Part shown: one piece after another, positions 13,159 to 19,809 of the stretch | Layout of the letters: each line of letters starts with the position of its first letter | How positions within the stretch are numbered: the stretch's first letter is position 1 | Virus record (IMG/VR): IMGVR_UViG_3300009159_000269 | Coordinates: 1-26,376 of that record | Length of the DNA: 26,376 bases | From: a virus | Direction: 5' to 3' (one strand) | The notes under the pieces: generated by a model | What the model saw: only the letters and a program-made list of their open reading frames with translations | The model's database searches: none | What the model was told of the DNA's origin: nothing | Translations under genes and position numbers: made by a program

Positions 13159-13581
13159 TTAACTTACTTCTGTACGTCCATTACCCAAATCACGTGTTTT
13201 AACTTCTCTCAAGTCCCTGTTAGTAGGATCAGCTTGTTGTTGTTCATACATTTCCAAAACAACATTGCGACATACTTGGTGGAACCATCGGTCAACGATA
13301 TCACTATCTTTGTCATCCTTACTCATCATGTAACCAGACTTAACCAACCGTGCTACAAAAATTTCATTCCAGTCTAGTTCAAATGCACCACTAGTGATAT
13401 CATTAGGATCAATATCTAAACTTAAAATATTAACATACGGTTCACCTGCCTTTGTTGCTTTGTCTTTAGCATTTACATCTACCGTAGGTTTCTTTTCTTT
13501 AGGCTTGCGTGGTTTCTTTTCCTTAACAGGCTCTACGACTGTTTCTACCGGCTTCTTTTTAAATCTATCAAATAATCCCAT
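13159..13581 (-). CDS. Conserved-looking phage protein, 140 aa
   Basis: I start it at MGLFDRFKKKPVETVVEPVK (13581), after GAAAGAAA; the longer frame runs into uvdE. The N-terminal third is Lys/Pro-rich and probably disordered. The rest is folded: VNILSLDIDPNDITSGAFEL, DWNEIFVARLVKSGYMMSKD, RWFHQVCRNVVLEMYEQQ and TRDLGNGRTEVS. I have the impression it is widespread in T4-like phages, with unknown function. It overlaps the UvdE gene by 14 nt. Confidence 0.8.
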   Translation of the reverse strand: MGLFDRFKKKPVETVVEPVKEKKPRKPKEKKPTVDVNAKDKATKAGEPYVNILSLDIDPNDITSGAFELDWNEIFVARLVKSGYMMSKDDKDSDIVDRWFHQVCRNVVLEMYEQQQADPTNRDLREVKTRDLGNGRTEVS

Positions 13582-14587
13582 TTTCTTTCGCTCTTTCGTA
13601 TAGTTTGTGACTAGCAAGATTCTTAGCCTTGCTCTCACACATTATGTCAAAATTATCAAGGAATGTCAATGCCCAATCATTAACAGCATCATTCCAGTAA
13701 TAATCACTATGGGCACGTAATTTCTGTTTACTATGTCCAGATTCGATCAACGCACCATGATCGGGTGCGACAAGTCGGTCATGTGCTCCAAGTACATCTT
13801 CCCTACTGACGGAATAATGTAAAGTAGGACGGACACCCCGCCAACTATCAATAACGCTTTTAATCCTGTCCGAATCGGGGCTAATATATTCGCCCTCTCT
13901 AATCCAATTGTGATGAATGTCAAGCACAGTTGGGACAATATCAGATAGTGAAAGGCAGTCCATGAGTCCATGTGTATATTCCTCGTTTTCTAATGTAAGT
14001 GTGTTTCGTGCCTCAGGTGATAATCTACCGTAAACATCTCTGATACCCTGAGGACCTTTTCTACCAGAAATGTGTACATTACATTTGAAGTCTTGAAATT
14101 TCTTGCCATAACCCATCCAACGAATCATATCAGCATGATATTCAAATTCTGTAATACTATTATTTACCACCTCATCACGGTCACTTGCTAAAACTACAAA
14201 TTGGTCAGGATGAAAACTAAGACGAACATTATTAGCACGTGCAGTTTCGCCTAATGGAGCAAACCACTTAGCAAGTAAATCCTGTGTATTCTGTGATTTC
14301 CAAAAGTAGTGATAATCTTTGTGTGTGTAAAAACTTAACATGTCACTAGTTAACCGCAACATACGCAATGATTCAGGAAGATCAGATACTTTTTTGATTA
14401 GGTTATGAGTATTAGTAATATTTTGTTTGGCAACATTAATAATCTTTTCTTCTACAATAGTCTGACTATTGCGTTTAGCCCATGCCATAGTGGTACCGCC
14501 AGTATTGAGTCCCTCACTACTGACGATTTCACCTTTTTTGTTAATTTCTGCCCACTTGCAAGCAAAGCCAATTCGTTTAGTTGTCAT
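13568..14587 (-). CDS. uvdE: UV damage endonuclease (UvdE/UvsE)
   Basis: The 339-aa protein matches the UVDE TIM-barrel family: IGFACKWAEIN at the N-terminus, VRLSFHPDQFVVLAS (121-135), NVHISGRKG (170-178), TLENEE (198-203) and VLDIHHNW (221-228), with HYS at 257-259. These supply the metal-binding His, Glu and Asp residues. The enzyme nicks DNA 5' to pyrimidine dimers and other lesions. All expected motif residues are present. It overlaps the glycosyltransferase gene by 4 nt. A repair role during infection of sunlit waters is plausible but is inference. Confidence 0.93.
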   Translation of the reverse strand: MTTKRIGFACKWAEINKKGEIVSSEGLNTGGTTMAWAKRNSQTIVEEKIINVAKQNITNTHNLIKKVSDLPESLRMLRLTSDMLSFYTHKDYHYFWKSQNTQDLLAKWFAPLGETARANNVRLSFHPDQFVVLASDRDEVVNNSITEFEYHADMIRWMGYGKKFQDFKCNVHISGRKGPQGIRDVYGRLSPEARNTLTLENEEYTHGLMDCLSLSDIVPTVLDIHHNWIREGEYISPDSDRIKSVIDSWRGVRPTLHYSVSREDVLGAHDRLVAPDHGALIESGHSKQKLRAHSDYYWNDAVNDWALTFLDNFDIMCESKAKNLASHKLYERAKENGII

Positions 14588-15915
14588 TCGAATATAAAGA
14601 GTTCGTTATTAGTTTCCGAAGGTTCAAAGTTCGGGTCTTTAGATAGATAGGTATTTTCATCTGTGTATATAGTAACATACTTATGTTTATTTGTCAAGAC
14701 CGAACGGATATCGTCAATGCAGATAACACTACGGTTCAATTCTTTTATGTACTCTTTATATTCAATAGTTGTATTTTGTAATACTTTAGCTGTATTACTG
14801 TTGGATTGTTTTGGCTCAAAATCTCTAAAACATTCCATCCATTTATGAAGCACACCTGCTTCTGAGTTTTGTGTATCTTGTAATGCACCTTTGTCATACC
14901 AAGATTTGGCAGTTGGGTAAGCATGATATGCATCCTTAACATCTTCCGCCATTTCTTTTTTGTTAGTTACAAAGAAAAATCTATCTTGAAAGTTTTTAGT
15001 CCAGCGTTGTTTTTCTAAACAAAATGTGGGTAATTGGGTAATCTGTTCATAGAACGCCATACCATAACTCTCTACTAGACTAGGATTAAATGCAACTCTT
15101 GCACTTGTCATAAAGTCAACTTTTTCTTTACCAATGATACTCGCCCGAATTTCATAGGGTACACCAATCTTCTTTAATCGTTCTTCAAACTTCTTAGCAC
15201 CATTTGCACTAGTCATTATCTTAGCAGGTAGTTGTGTTTGTTCAATTAAGTCTAAGTATAGTTCTGGGTTCTTACCTTCTTCCCATCGACCAACAAACAA
15301 TATACCTTCACGTGGATTGTGATGTTCTTCTAGTAAACCTTTTTCTGTAATAGGAATAGGCAAGTGATAAGATGATTCATCTAGGCTAAGTTGATTATGT
15401 TTGCTTTGTGTGCCAACAAAGATATTGGGAGTACTAAGTTGTTGTCGCATCAACACATTGGTATTGTGTAAAAATGGATTCTTTGTATCCTTAAAGATTT
15501 GACTTTCTAAATGAGTGTATGCAATTATTTGAATAACATCTTCAAGTCCCATCGTGCTGGCAACTTGTACAGTTTCATATGTGTTACATATAAAAGTGTC
15601 GTATAAATTACTACTTAAAGCACGAATTATACTACTCCGAAAATTAGCCATACGTTCATAACAAAACGTATCTCCATACATAAAGATGTTGCTATGTGTA
15701 GTGTAGGATAATGAATCGGATGGATAGATTATATTAGCCTTTAGTGACTTAACAAATTCGTTGTCTTTGGGTTCTTTATCAGTAATGATATCGACTTTAA
15801 TATTATGACTATCCATCAACTCACAAAAACTTTTTGCAAATTGACCAATGCCACCATGAGGTATTAGAGTTTGATAACTGACTAAAAAGCCAATTCGTCT
15901 ATCATATGTTCTCAT
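14584..15915 (-). CDS. GT4-like glycosyltransferase (GT-B fold)
   Basis: The 443-aa protein has a GT-B pattern: an N-terminal acceptor-side domain with FLVSYQTLIPHGGIGQFAKS, a domain-joining segment ILFVGRWEEGKNPELYLDL near residue 210, and the donor-site signature NPSLVESYGMAFYEQITQLP (an EX7E-like region). It would transfer a sugar from a nucleotide donor to an unknown acceptor, perhaps modified DNA or a glycan. I choose the ATG at 15915 because the repeat at 16605-16632 preserves the same start in an ATGA overlap with the upstream gene; a TTG at 15930 is in frame too. Its start lies in a 28-bp repeat. Confidence 0.85.
   Translation of the reverse strand: MRTYDRRIGFLVSYQTLIPHGGIGQFAKSFCELMDSHNIKVDIITDKEPKDNEFVKSLKANIIYPSDSLSYTTHSNIFMYGDTFCYERMANFRSSIIRALSSNLYDTFICNTYETVQVASTMGLEDVIQIIAYTHLESQIFKDTKNPFLHNTNVLMRQQLSTPNIFVGTQSKHNQLSLDESSYHLPIPITEKGLLEEHHNPREGILFVGRWEEGKNPELYLDLIEQTQLPAKIMTSANGAKKFEERLKKIGVPYEIRASIIGKEKVDFMTSARVAFNPSLVESYGMAFYEQITQLPTFCLEKQRWTKNFQDRFFFVTNKKEMAEDVKDAYHAYPTAKSWYDKGALQDTQNSEAGVLHKWMECFRDFEPKQSNSNTAKVLQNTTIEYKEYIKELNRSVICIDDIRSVLTNKHKYVTIYTDENTYLSKDPNFEPSETNNELFIFE
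14669..14697 (-). promoter_or_regulatory. Possible sigma70 promoter inside the glycosyltransferase 3' end, before uvdE
   Basis: Minus strand: perfect TTGACA (14697-14692), 17 nt, then TACTAT (14674-14669), four of six to TATAAT. It is 82 nt upstream of uvdE. The weak -10 and its place inside coding sequence keep confidence low. Confidence 0.35.
15888..15915 (-). repeat. 28-bp direct repeat, copy at the glycosyltransferase start
   Basis: Minus-strand sequence begins ATGAGAACATATGATAG and ends CGAATTGGCT, identical to 16605-16632. In this copy it encodes MRTYDRRIG, the first nine codons of the glycosyltransferase, plus one base. Together the two copies bracket 689 bp containing the SDR gene. 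Confidence 0.95.
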
Positions 15916-15961
15916 TGTTTTAGTTTCCAAATAATATGTTCATGTTTATCATGTCATCACG

Positions 15962-16573
15962 TTAATATCCATTTAACACCGTAAAACTTGAAATGAAGTT
16001 TCGGCCGTTTATAGATTGTAAAACTAAATCAATAGTCTTAACTAAATCATTTACAGTTATAATACTGTTTGTTTTCATAATCATATTGTACTGTTCTTCT
16101 GCGTCATTATGTCCTGTAGCGTATCTATTATAAAAATTAGTAGCAACTAAACCCGGCATTAGTGCAATACTTTTACAATCGCTACCGCTGTGATTTATAT
16201 TCCAGCTAATTTTGTTTAAGGAGTACTTTTCTTCTCCGTATGGGGCTAACCACGGCATTGTGTTTGGTAGGTCAGCAAGCGGTTCTCCTGCTATTGAACT
16301 AATATTAATTATAAAATGATTAGAATACCAATGTCGGTGATGCCACAACTTTGCTATTTCAACTTGTTGATAGCCACAATGTGCGTTATTGATAAACAAA
16401 TCGCATTCGGCTGTTAGTTCAATTATTCTATCAATATTTTCTTTTTTTGCAATGTCAAACCCATTTGTTAAACTAAACCCTTTAACCCCGCATCCCTCAG
16501 ATGTAAAATAGTCGTACAGTCCTTTACCAATACCACTAGTATGTCCTGTTATTGCTATATTATTAAATTCCAC
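15962..16573 (-). CDS. Short-chain dehydrogenase/reductase (SDR), inserted gene
   Basis: This 203-aa protein has the SDR features: glycine-rich cofactor motif TGHTSGIG (9-16), NNAH (62-65), a Ser in INISSIAG near residue 92 and the catalytic pair Y117-SLN-K121. It is shorter than the usual ~250 aa. It would oxidise or reduce an alcohol/carbonyl with NAD(P); the substrate is unknown, a sugar nucleotide being plausible from the neighbours. The start is GTG with GGGGAC upstream. The gene sits between the two copies of a 28-bp direct repeat, indicating insertion into the start of the glycosyltransferase gene. Confidence 0.85.
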   Translation of the reverse strand: MEFNNIAITGHTSGIGKGLYDYFTSEGCGVKGFSLTNGFDIAKKENIDRIIELTAECDLFINNAHCGYQQVEIAKLWHHRHWYSNHFIINISSIAGEPLADLPNTMPWLAPYGEEKYSLNKISWNINHSGSDCKSIALMPGLVATNFYNRYATGHNDAEEQYNMIMKTNSIITVNDLVKTIDLVLQSINGRNFISSFTVLNGY

Positions 16574-16622
16574 TTAAGTCCCCATTCCTATCTTTTTCTA
16601 GTGCAGCCAATTCGTCTATCAT
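16563..16622 (-). CDS. Possible 19-aa mini-ORF in the repeat/SDR leader
   Basis: An ATG inside the 28-bp repeat opens a frame reading MIDELAALEKDRNGDLSGI that runs over the SDR start by 11 nt. It could be a leader that couples translation into the SDR gene, or a chance by-product of the insertion junction. Evidence is weak. Confidence 0.25.
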   Translation of the reverse strand: MIDELAALEKDRNGDLSGI

Positions 16623-16632
16623 ATGTTCTCAT
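16605..16632 (-). repeat. 28-bp direct repeat, copy following the 79-aa gene
   Basis: Identical to 15888-15915. Here the repeat's ATG overlaps the stop of the 79-aa gene as ATGA and opens MRTYDRRIG, but the frame ends after 14 codons. This is probably the ancestral start site of the glycosyltransferase, now separated from the body of the gene by the SDR insert. Confidence 0.95.
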
Positions 16633-16868
16633 ACTGTGCCTCTAATTTTGGCAATTAAAAATTCATTTTTATCGTAGTAACGATATTCAAATTCAGAATT
16701 ACCAGGACCAGTCCACATTGCAGTTTGTTTGTATGCATATTCTAACCAAAGTGTTTTACCAGTTATCGCACATCTTTTGGGCCAGATAATAAATTTTAAT
16801 TTTGTGCCTATGACATGGGATAAAAATCCATCAAGAAAGTATAGATTTTGTATATCTACCTGTTTCAT
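16629..16868 (-). CDS. Hypothetical protein, 79 aa
   Basis: The start at 16868 shares one nucleotide with the queE stop (TAATG) and has GGGGGAC in front. The middle reads FIIWPKRCAITGKTLWLEYA, then TGPGNSEFEYRYYDKNEFLI. The pattern resembles a small conserved phage family of unknown function. It is coupled to queE, so a link to deazaguanine metabolism is possible but unsupported. Confidence 0.72.
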   Translation of the reverse strand: MKQVDIQNLYFLDGFLSHVIGTKLKFIIWPKRCAITGKTLWLEYAYKQTAMWTGPGNSEFEYRYYDKNEFLIAKIRGTV

Positions 16869-17716
16869 TAAGTCCCCCATTCGTTTTTGAACAGTGGGAC
16901 TTGGAGTCTGTCACTATATCGCCATCCTTTTTGCATTGCGAGTTCCGCCACATTTCTATTATTAAGAGAGTACACCCGTTCAACACCCCCGCAAGGCATA
17001 AGATACACAGGACCTTTAAAACCCTTTTTACGATATTCATTTACTGCTTGCTCCGCTTCTTCTGCATCTTCTTTAGTTGCTACTACAAACTTCAAATAAG
17101 TAAATCCAGTATTATAATATTGCACAACAACATCAGGACAAATAGCATCTTCCCAATTTTCACCACTGATACTTAGTTTAGGACTTACACTGAAAGTCAG
17201 ACAATGTAAGAAACGATGTTTCTTCCATTCGTGCAGAAAGCTAACTAGTTCAGATTCTAATAACTGTGTACCATTAGTTTCAAATGTTATTTCTTGCAAT
17301 CCACGCATATTGTCATGTGACAACAAGTCTATGTAAGCACGTTGCCAGCCTAATAGCGGCTCACCGCCCGTAATAACCAAATGCTCATCTTTCCAACGAC
17401 CATGAGGAAGTAAATTGGTAATAGTATCAACAATAGTATTGGTGTCGAGAACAGGACTGAGATGTTTGAAGCGTGGATCCCAACTCGCATAGCTATCACA
17501 TCCAGTAGATACAAGTGGTAGTGATTTATAAGATTTAAAACTCTCTGCATTTTCTGCAATAATATTTCGTTCAACACTTTTTTCTCCTTTAGGCATTCCA
17601 AAGCCATCACATTTAAAGTTACAACCAAACGTGCGTAAGAACACGCTTGGCACACCCATGTAACGACCTTCACCTTGTATACTGTAGAACAGTTCTGATA
17701 TTTTAAGTTTGCTCAT
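16868..17716 (-). CDS. queE: QueE-like radical SAM enzyme (7-carboxy-7-deazaguanine synthase), divergent
   Basis: The 282-aa protein has SIQGEGRYMGVPSVFLRTFG at its start, ITGGEPLLGWQ (radical SAM GGEP motif), EITFETNGT, and an end with PVYLMPCGG, typical of QueE, which converts 6-carboxy-tetrahydropterin to CDG. The cluster motif is unusual. Cys32 and Cys36 fit CxxxC, but the usual third Cys two residues on is absent. The aligned CDSYASWDP block occurs with Cys73, giving CX3CX36C with a 34-residue insertion. It overlaps the 79-aa gene by one nucleotide. FolE and QueD lie upstream in the same transcription direction. Length is above typical bacterial QueE (about 210-250 aa). Confidence 0.88.
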   Translation of the reverse strand: MSKLKISELFYSIQGEGRYMGVPSVFLRTFGCNFKCDGFGMPKGEKSVERNIIAENAESFKSYKSLPLVSTGCDSYASWDPRFKHLSPVLDTNTIVDTITNLLPHGRWKDEHLVITGGEPLLGWQRAYIDLLSHDNMRGLQEITFETNGTQLLESELVSFLHEWKKHRFLHCLTFSVSPKLSISGENWEDAICPDVVVQYYNTGFTYLKFVVATKEDAEEAEQAVNEYRKKGFKGPVYLMPCGGVERVYSLNNRNVAELAMQKGWRYSDRLQVPLFKNEWGT

Positions 17717-17723
17717 TTTATAT

Positions 17724-17882
17724 TTACCAATGTCTTATCACACCTGCTATAATAAAGCAGTTAGTTATGATATATGTTAACACAATGCAGGTACGAATAC
17801 AAGCAATACGGTCAGCTTCACTATCCGTACTACCTGCTTTCTCTCCTAAACTCTTAGCCCAAAGTCTCCACATTCTTTTCAT
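17724..17882 (-). CDS. 52-aa membrane protein
   Basis: The N-terminus is basic and soluble (MKRMWRLWAKSLGEKAG, then EADRIACIR) and is followed by one membrane helix (IVLTYIITNCFIIAGVI) ending RHW. I have an impression of similar small proteins in T4-like phages. It overlaps the end of the preceding gene by 29 nt and ends 7 nt before the queE start. Likely inner-membrane with the basic end inside. Function unknown. Confidence 0.7.
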   Translation of the reverse strand: MKRMWRLWAKSLGEKAGSTDSEADRIACIRTCIVLTYIITNCFIIAGVIRHW

Positions 17883-18072
17883 TTTTTATCTGTGGATAAT
17901 AATATGTACAATCACTACGGCGTATGTCCCAACTGCTACCTAGACCGCCTAGATGTTGTAAGGTCCATCTAGCACGGTCATGCGCTTGTGGCACTGCCAT
18001 AGGCCAGGGAGTATTGTTGCGGCACTGAATGTACTGCTTGAGATAAACATAACTTTGTTCACGTGCCCACAT
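17854..18072 (-). CDS. Hypothetical protein, 72 aa
   Basis: The protein starts MWAREQSYVYLKQYIQCRNN and contains AHDRARWTLQHLGGLGSSWD. It is rich in Arg, Trp and Tyr and ends with KNEKNVETLG. AGGTG lies just before the ATG, which itself overlaps nothing but follows closely after the 32-aa gene. No family was recognised. Confidence 0.68.
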   Translation of the reverse strand: MWAREQSYVYLKQYIQCRNNTPWPMAVPQAHDRARWTLQHLGGLGSSWDIRRSDCTYYYPQIKNEKNVETLG

Positions 18073-18073
18073 A

Positions 18074-18172
18074 TCAACACCTATGTTTTGAATACCATAG
18101 GCCTAGTATTCGTATACGTGAAAAGCGACCAAAACAGTTTACGCAATAAAGTCTTGAAGTAGGCCATTTCAT
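18074..18172 (-). CDS. 32-aa Cys-containing basic peptide
   Basis: The peptide begins MKWPTSRLYCVNCFGRFS and ends KHRC. The CVNC pair and a terminal HRC (His and Cys) could bind one zinc ion. Its ATG overlaps the queD stop as ATGA, and it ends 2 nt before the next ATG. It is strongly basic. Too short for family assignment; coupling and motif support it. Confidence 0.6.
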   Translation of the reverse strand: MKWPTSRLYCVNCFGRFSRIRILGLWYSKHRC

Positions 18173-18711
18173 ACAAACAAGTCCTCATTCCATTCACGAT
18201 GACCTTCACGGAATGCCATGTTAGCTTGTGTTTCACGTACTTCAACACGATAGCACCATAGACGTTCTGCTTCACCGTTACCCCACATATCTGGAATATA
18301 CACTCCATTGACATATTTGTAAAGCATATCGGCTAAACTCTCACAACCGATTCTTGGTAAAATGGTTAGTTTAGCCAATTTCTTTTCTTGTAGCATTTTG
18401 AATGTTTCAAGTTCCGGGTCATCTTGTGCTACTAACAATGTGTGGTCAAATTGATCTTCTAATATCTTCTTCAGTTCTTTTAATCCACCATAGTCAGCCG
18501 CCCAGTTACGAACATCTAAATCATCTGTTCCGAAATAGAATCGCATACTGAAACTATATCCATGAATCATATTACAATGACTGTCTGCACGCCACTGACG
18601 ATATGCACATGGAAATGCATCGTGATATTCTTTGGTACTTGTGAATTTATATGAAATACTCGGTTGATTTTGCAACTTGTGTTTTCTTACTGTATCTTCT
18701 ATTAATGACAT
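18169..18711 (-). CDS. queD: QueD-like 6-carboxy-tetrahydropterin synthase, altered metal site
   Basis: The 180-aa protein has the T-fold pattern of PTPS/QueD: FPCAYRQWRADSHCNMIHGY (33-52), FDHTLLVAQDD (88-98, the Asp-His pair), GCESLADMLY (122-131, substrate-binding Glu124) and VEVRETQANMAF (Glu160). The expected first zinc His is Tyr37 and HGH is HGY (50-52), so only His50 of the usual three remains; Cys46 is kept. It would act after FolE to make the QueE substrate. Position between folE and queE supports the call. A hairpin covers its ribosome-binding site and it overlaps the 24-aa mini-ORF by one nucleotide. Confidence 0.85.
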   Translation of the reverse strand: MSLIEDTVRKHKLQNQPSISYKFTSTKEYHDAFPCAYRQWRADSHCNMIHGYSFSMRFYFGTDDLDVRNWAADYGGLKELKKILEDQFDHTLLVAQDDPELETFKMLQEKKLAKLTILPRIGCESLADMLYKYVNGVYIPDMWGNGEAERLWCYRVEVRETQANMAFREGHREWNEDLFV

Positions 18712-18785
18712 TATTTTTCTCCTATGTTAATTATATCATAGGACGCAGAATTTGTATACCGGGATGAGCCCATAAGGCCGGTCAT
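18711..18785 (-). CDS. 24-aa leader mini-ORF before queD
   Basis: The frame starts at an ATG three bases after the cytidylyltransferase stop codon and ends IINIGEK in a TAATG overlap with queD. Its 3' half includes the hairpin and the ribosome-binding site of queD. Translation through it would open the hairpin, so it may act as a coupling leader. It may also be a chance frame. Confidence 0.4.
   Translation of the reverse strand: MTGLMGSSRYTNSASYDIINIGEK
18720..18743 (-). promoter_or_regulatory. Hairpin sequestering the queD ribosome-binding site
   Basis: Minus strand: TCCTATG (18743-18737), a 10-nt loop, CATAGGA (18726-18720), a perfect 7-bp stem. The 3' arm contains most of the AGGAG site of queD, which starts 9 nt further. 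Messages read through from upstream would hide the site; messages started from the -10 in the loop would not form the stem. Confidence 0.7.
18730..18758 (-). promoter_or_regulatory. Candidate promoter inside the queD hairpin
   Basis: Minus strand: TATACA (18758-18753), 17 nt, perfect TATAAT (18735-18730) preceded by TGA (extended -10). A start about 7 nt downstream (18723) would begin the RNA at AGGAG, directly exposing the queD ribosome-binding site. Confidence 0.6.
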
Positions 18786-18787
18786 CT

Positions 18788-19252
18788 TTATTTACCTTTT
18801 TTTACTTCTGCTTCCAAAATTCTTTTTCGCAAACTACTGCTACTAAAACTATGGTCACGCCCGTTATAGATAATCTTAATATTTCTTCTTTCACAGATTT
18901 CTTTACCACTGAAATTTTTGTCTGCATATTCAACACCCAGAATACGCACATCAATGGGTAGTGTTAATAGAATGTCAGATAAATCCTTTTCTGTATTATA
19001 GATAACAATCTCGTCTACTGTGCGTACCGCACTTAAACTAATTTGTCTTTCTACAATACTTTGTATTGGTTCATTCTTTTCTGGTCTATCCCATTGTGCA
19101 TTGTTTTGTAATCCAGCAATCAAATAATCACAATGGTTCTTTGCTTCACTAAGCATTGCAATATGACCGGCATGTAGTAAGTCAAATTGACTAAAGGTTA
19201 TACCAATAATCAATCCACGTTCTTTTAGTTCTTTAATCTTATTGAAAATCAT
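18788..19252 (-). CDS. Cytidylyltransferase-like nucleotidyltransferase
   Basis: The 154-aa protein shows the HxGH-family pattern: IGITFSQFDLLHAGHIAML with HAGH at 27-30, CDYLIAGLQ, ILGVEYADKNFSG and a C-terminal SFSSSSLRKRI equivalent to the ISSTxxR motif. Such enzymes join CTP or ATP to a phosphorylated alcohol or sugar, as in glycerol-3-phosphate cytidylyltransferase or the RfaE C-domain. The substrate here is unknown. Its presence near GalE and glycosyltransferases suggests an activated sugar. It overlaps the 79-aa gene by 14 nt. Confidence 0.85.
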   Translation of the reverse strand: MIFNKIKELKERGLIIGITFSQFDLLHAGHIAMLSEAKNHCDYLIAGLQNNAQWDRPEKNEPIQSIVERQISLSAVRTVDEIVIYNTEKDLSDILLTLPIDVRILGVEYADKNFSGKEICERRNIKIIYNGRDHSFSSSSLRKRILEAEVKKGK

Positions 19253-19478
19253 CTGTTAGTATTTCTTCTAATTCATCTATGCTAGCACCAATGGTATGAT
19301 GATAAGTTTTTCCAGCATGTTCATAAACGTCAGTCCAAGTATGTTGGTTGTTAGTGCTAGAAATAGGACCTAATAAAGCAAACACAGTAAGCATATGCTC
19401 ACGCTCATTTCCTTCTAGTGTTCTTCTCGGCGGACCCATGACCCGGCGAATGAATTTTTTAGCCTCTAGTGCATTCAT
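19239..19478 (-). CDS. Hypothetical protein, 79 aa
   Basis: The protein begins MNALEAKKFIRRVMGPPRRT and contains a segment with TWTDVYEHAGKTYHHTIGAS followed by an acidic tail (IDELEEILTDDFQ). The HAGKTYHHT stretch is rich in His but matches no motif I know. It shares a nucleotide with the upstream HFGVE gene (TAATG) and overlaps the nucleotidyltransferase by 14 nt. Function not recognised. Confidence 0.7.
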   Translation of the reverse strand: MNALEAKKFIRRVMGPPRRTLEGNEREHMLTVFALLGPISSTNNQHTWTDVYEHAGKTYHHTIGASIDELEEILTDDFQ

Positions 19479-19684
19479 TATTCAACTCCAAAATGCACTT
19501 TAATCTTATCACTATATGAATCATGTGGGAAACTTGTTTCTTCACTTGCAAGTTTGGCACATTCTTTCACAATCAATTCCATTAATCGTTCAATGGCTTC
19601 CTGTTCATATGTACCCAACTCATCCCAACAACCATCTGCTATTAGCCCTGATTGATATATCAAGTCATCAAATTTTGGTGTCAT
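19478..19684 (-). CDS. HFGVE-tail family small protein, 68 aa
   Basis: It is the distant member of the family otherwise clustered at 731-1358 and 3818-4024. The core reads RLMELIVKECAKLASEE and the tail KIKVHFGVE, with the stop in a TAATG overlap. The N-terminus (MTPKFDDLIYQSGLIADGCW) differs from the others. Its separation by about 15 kb shows that the family has spread across the genome. No function known. Confidence 0.75.
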   Translation of the reverse strand: MTPKFDDLIYQSGLIADGCWDELGTYEQEAIERLMELIVKECAKLASEETSFPHDSYSDKIKVHFGVE

Positions 19685-19809
19685 TCTTTGCCCTTAATTC
19701 TACGCCATATAACATCAAATGTATTTGGATTCAACATAACTTCCCAACCTTTAGGAATTACTTCAGGAAAGAAATGCATCTTACCGTTGCTATGTTTATA
19801 CCATTTCAT
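19681..19809 (-). CDS. 42-aa small protein
   Basis: The ATG overlaps the folE stop as ATGA and the stop overlaps the next start the same way. The sequence has a basic start (MKWYKHSNGKMHFF) and a middle with PEVIPKGWEVMLNPNTFDVI. It is hydrophilic to aromatic. The double coupling is good evidence. No function assigned. Confidence 0.65.
   Translation of the reverse strand: MKWYKHSNGKMHFFPEVIPKGWEVMLNPNTFDVIWRRIKGKE

Noticed and set aside
17350-17673. 107-codon minus-strand frame inside queE
   Set aside because: Overlaps the well-supported QueE in another frame, without a start signal or recognisable protein features.
16868-17716. QueE as a broken gene because CxxxCxxC is incomplete
   Set aside because: The frame is intact, GGEP and other motifs remain, and a Cys in the expected CDSxxxWD context occurs after an insertion, so divergence is more likely than inactivation.
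18081-18314. 77-codon minus-strand frame at the queD 3' end
   Set aside because: It runs out of frame through queD and over the coupled 32-aa gene, which fits the ATGA chain better.
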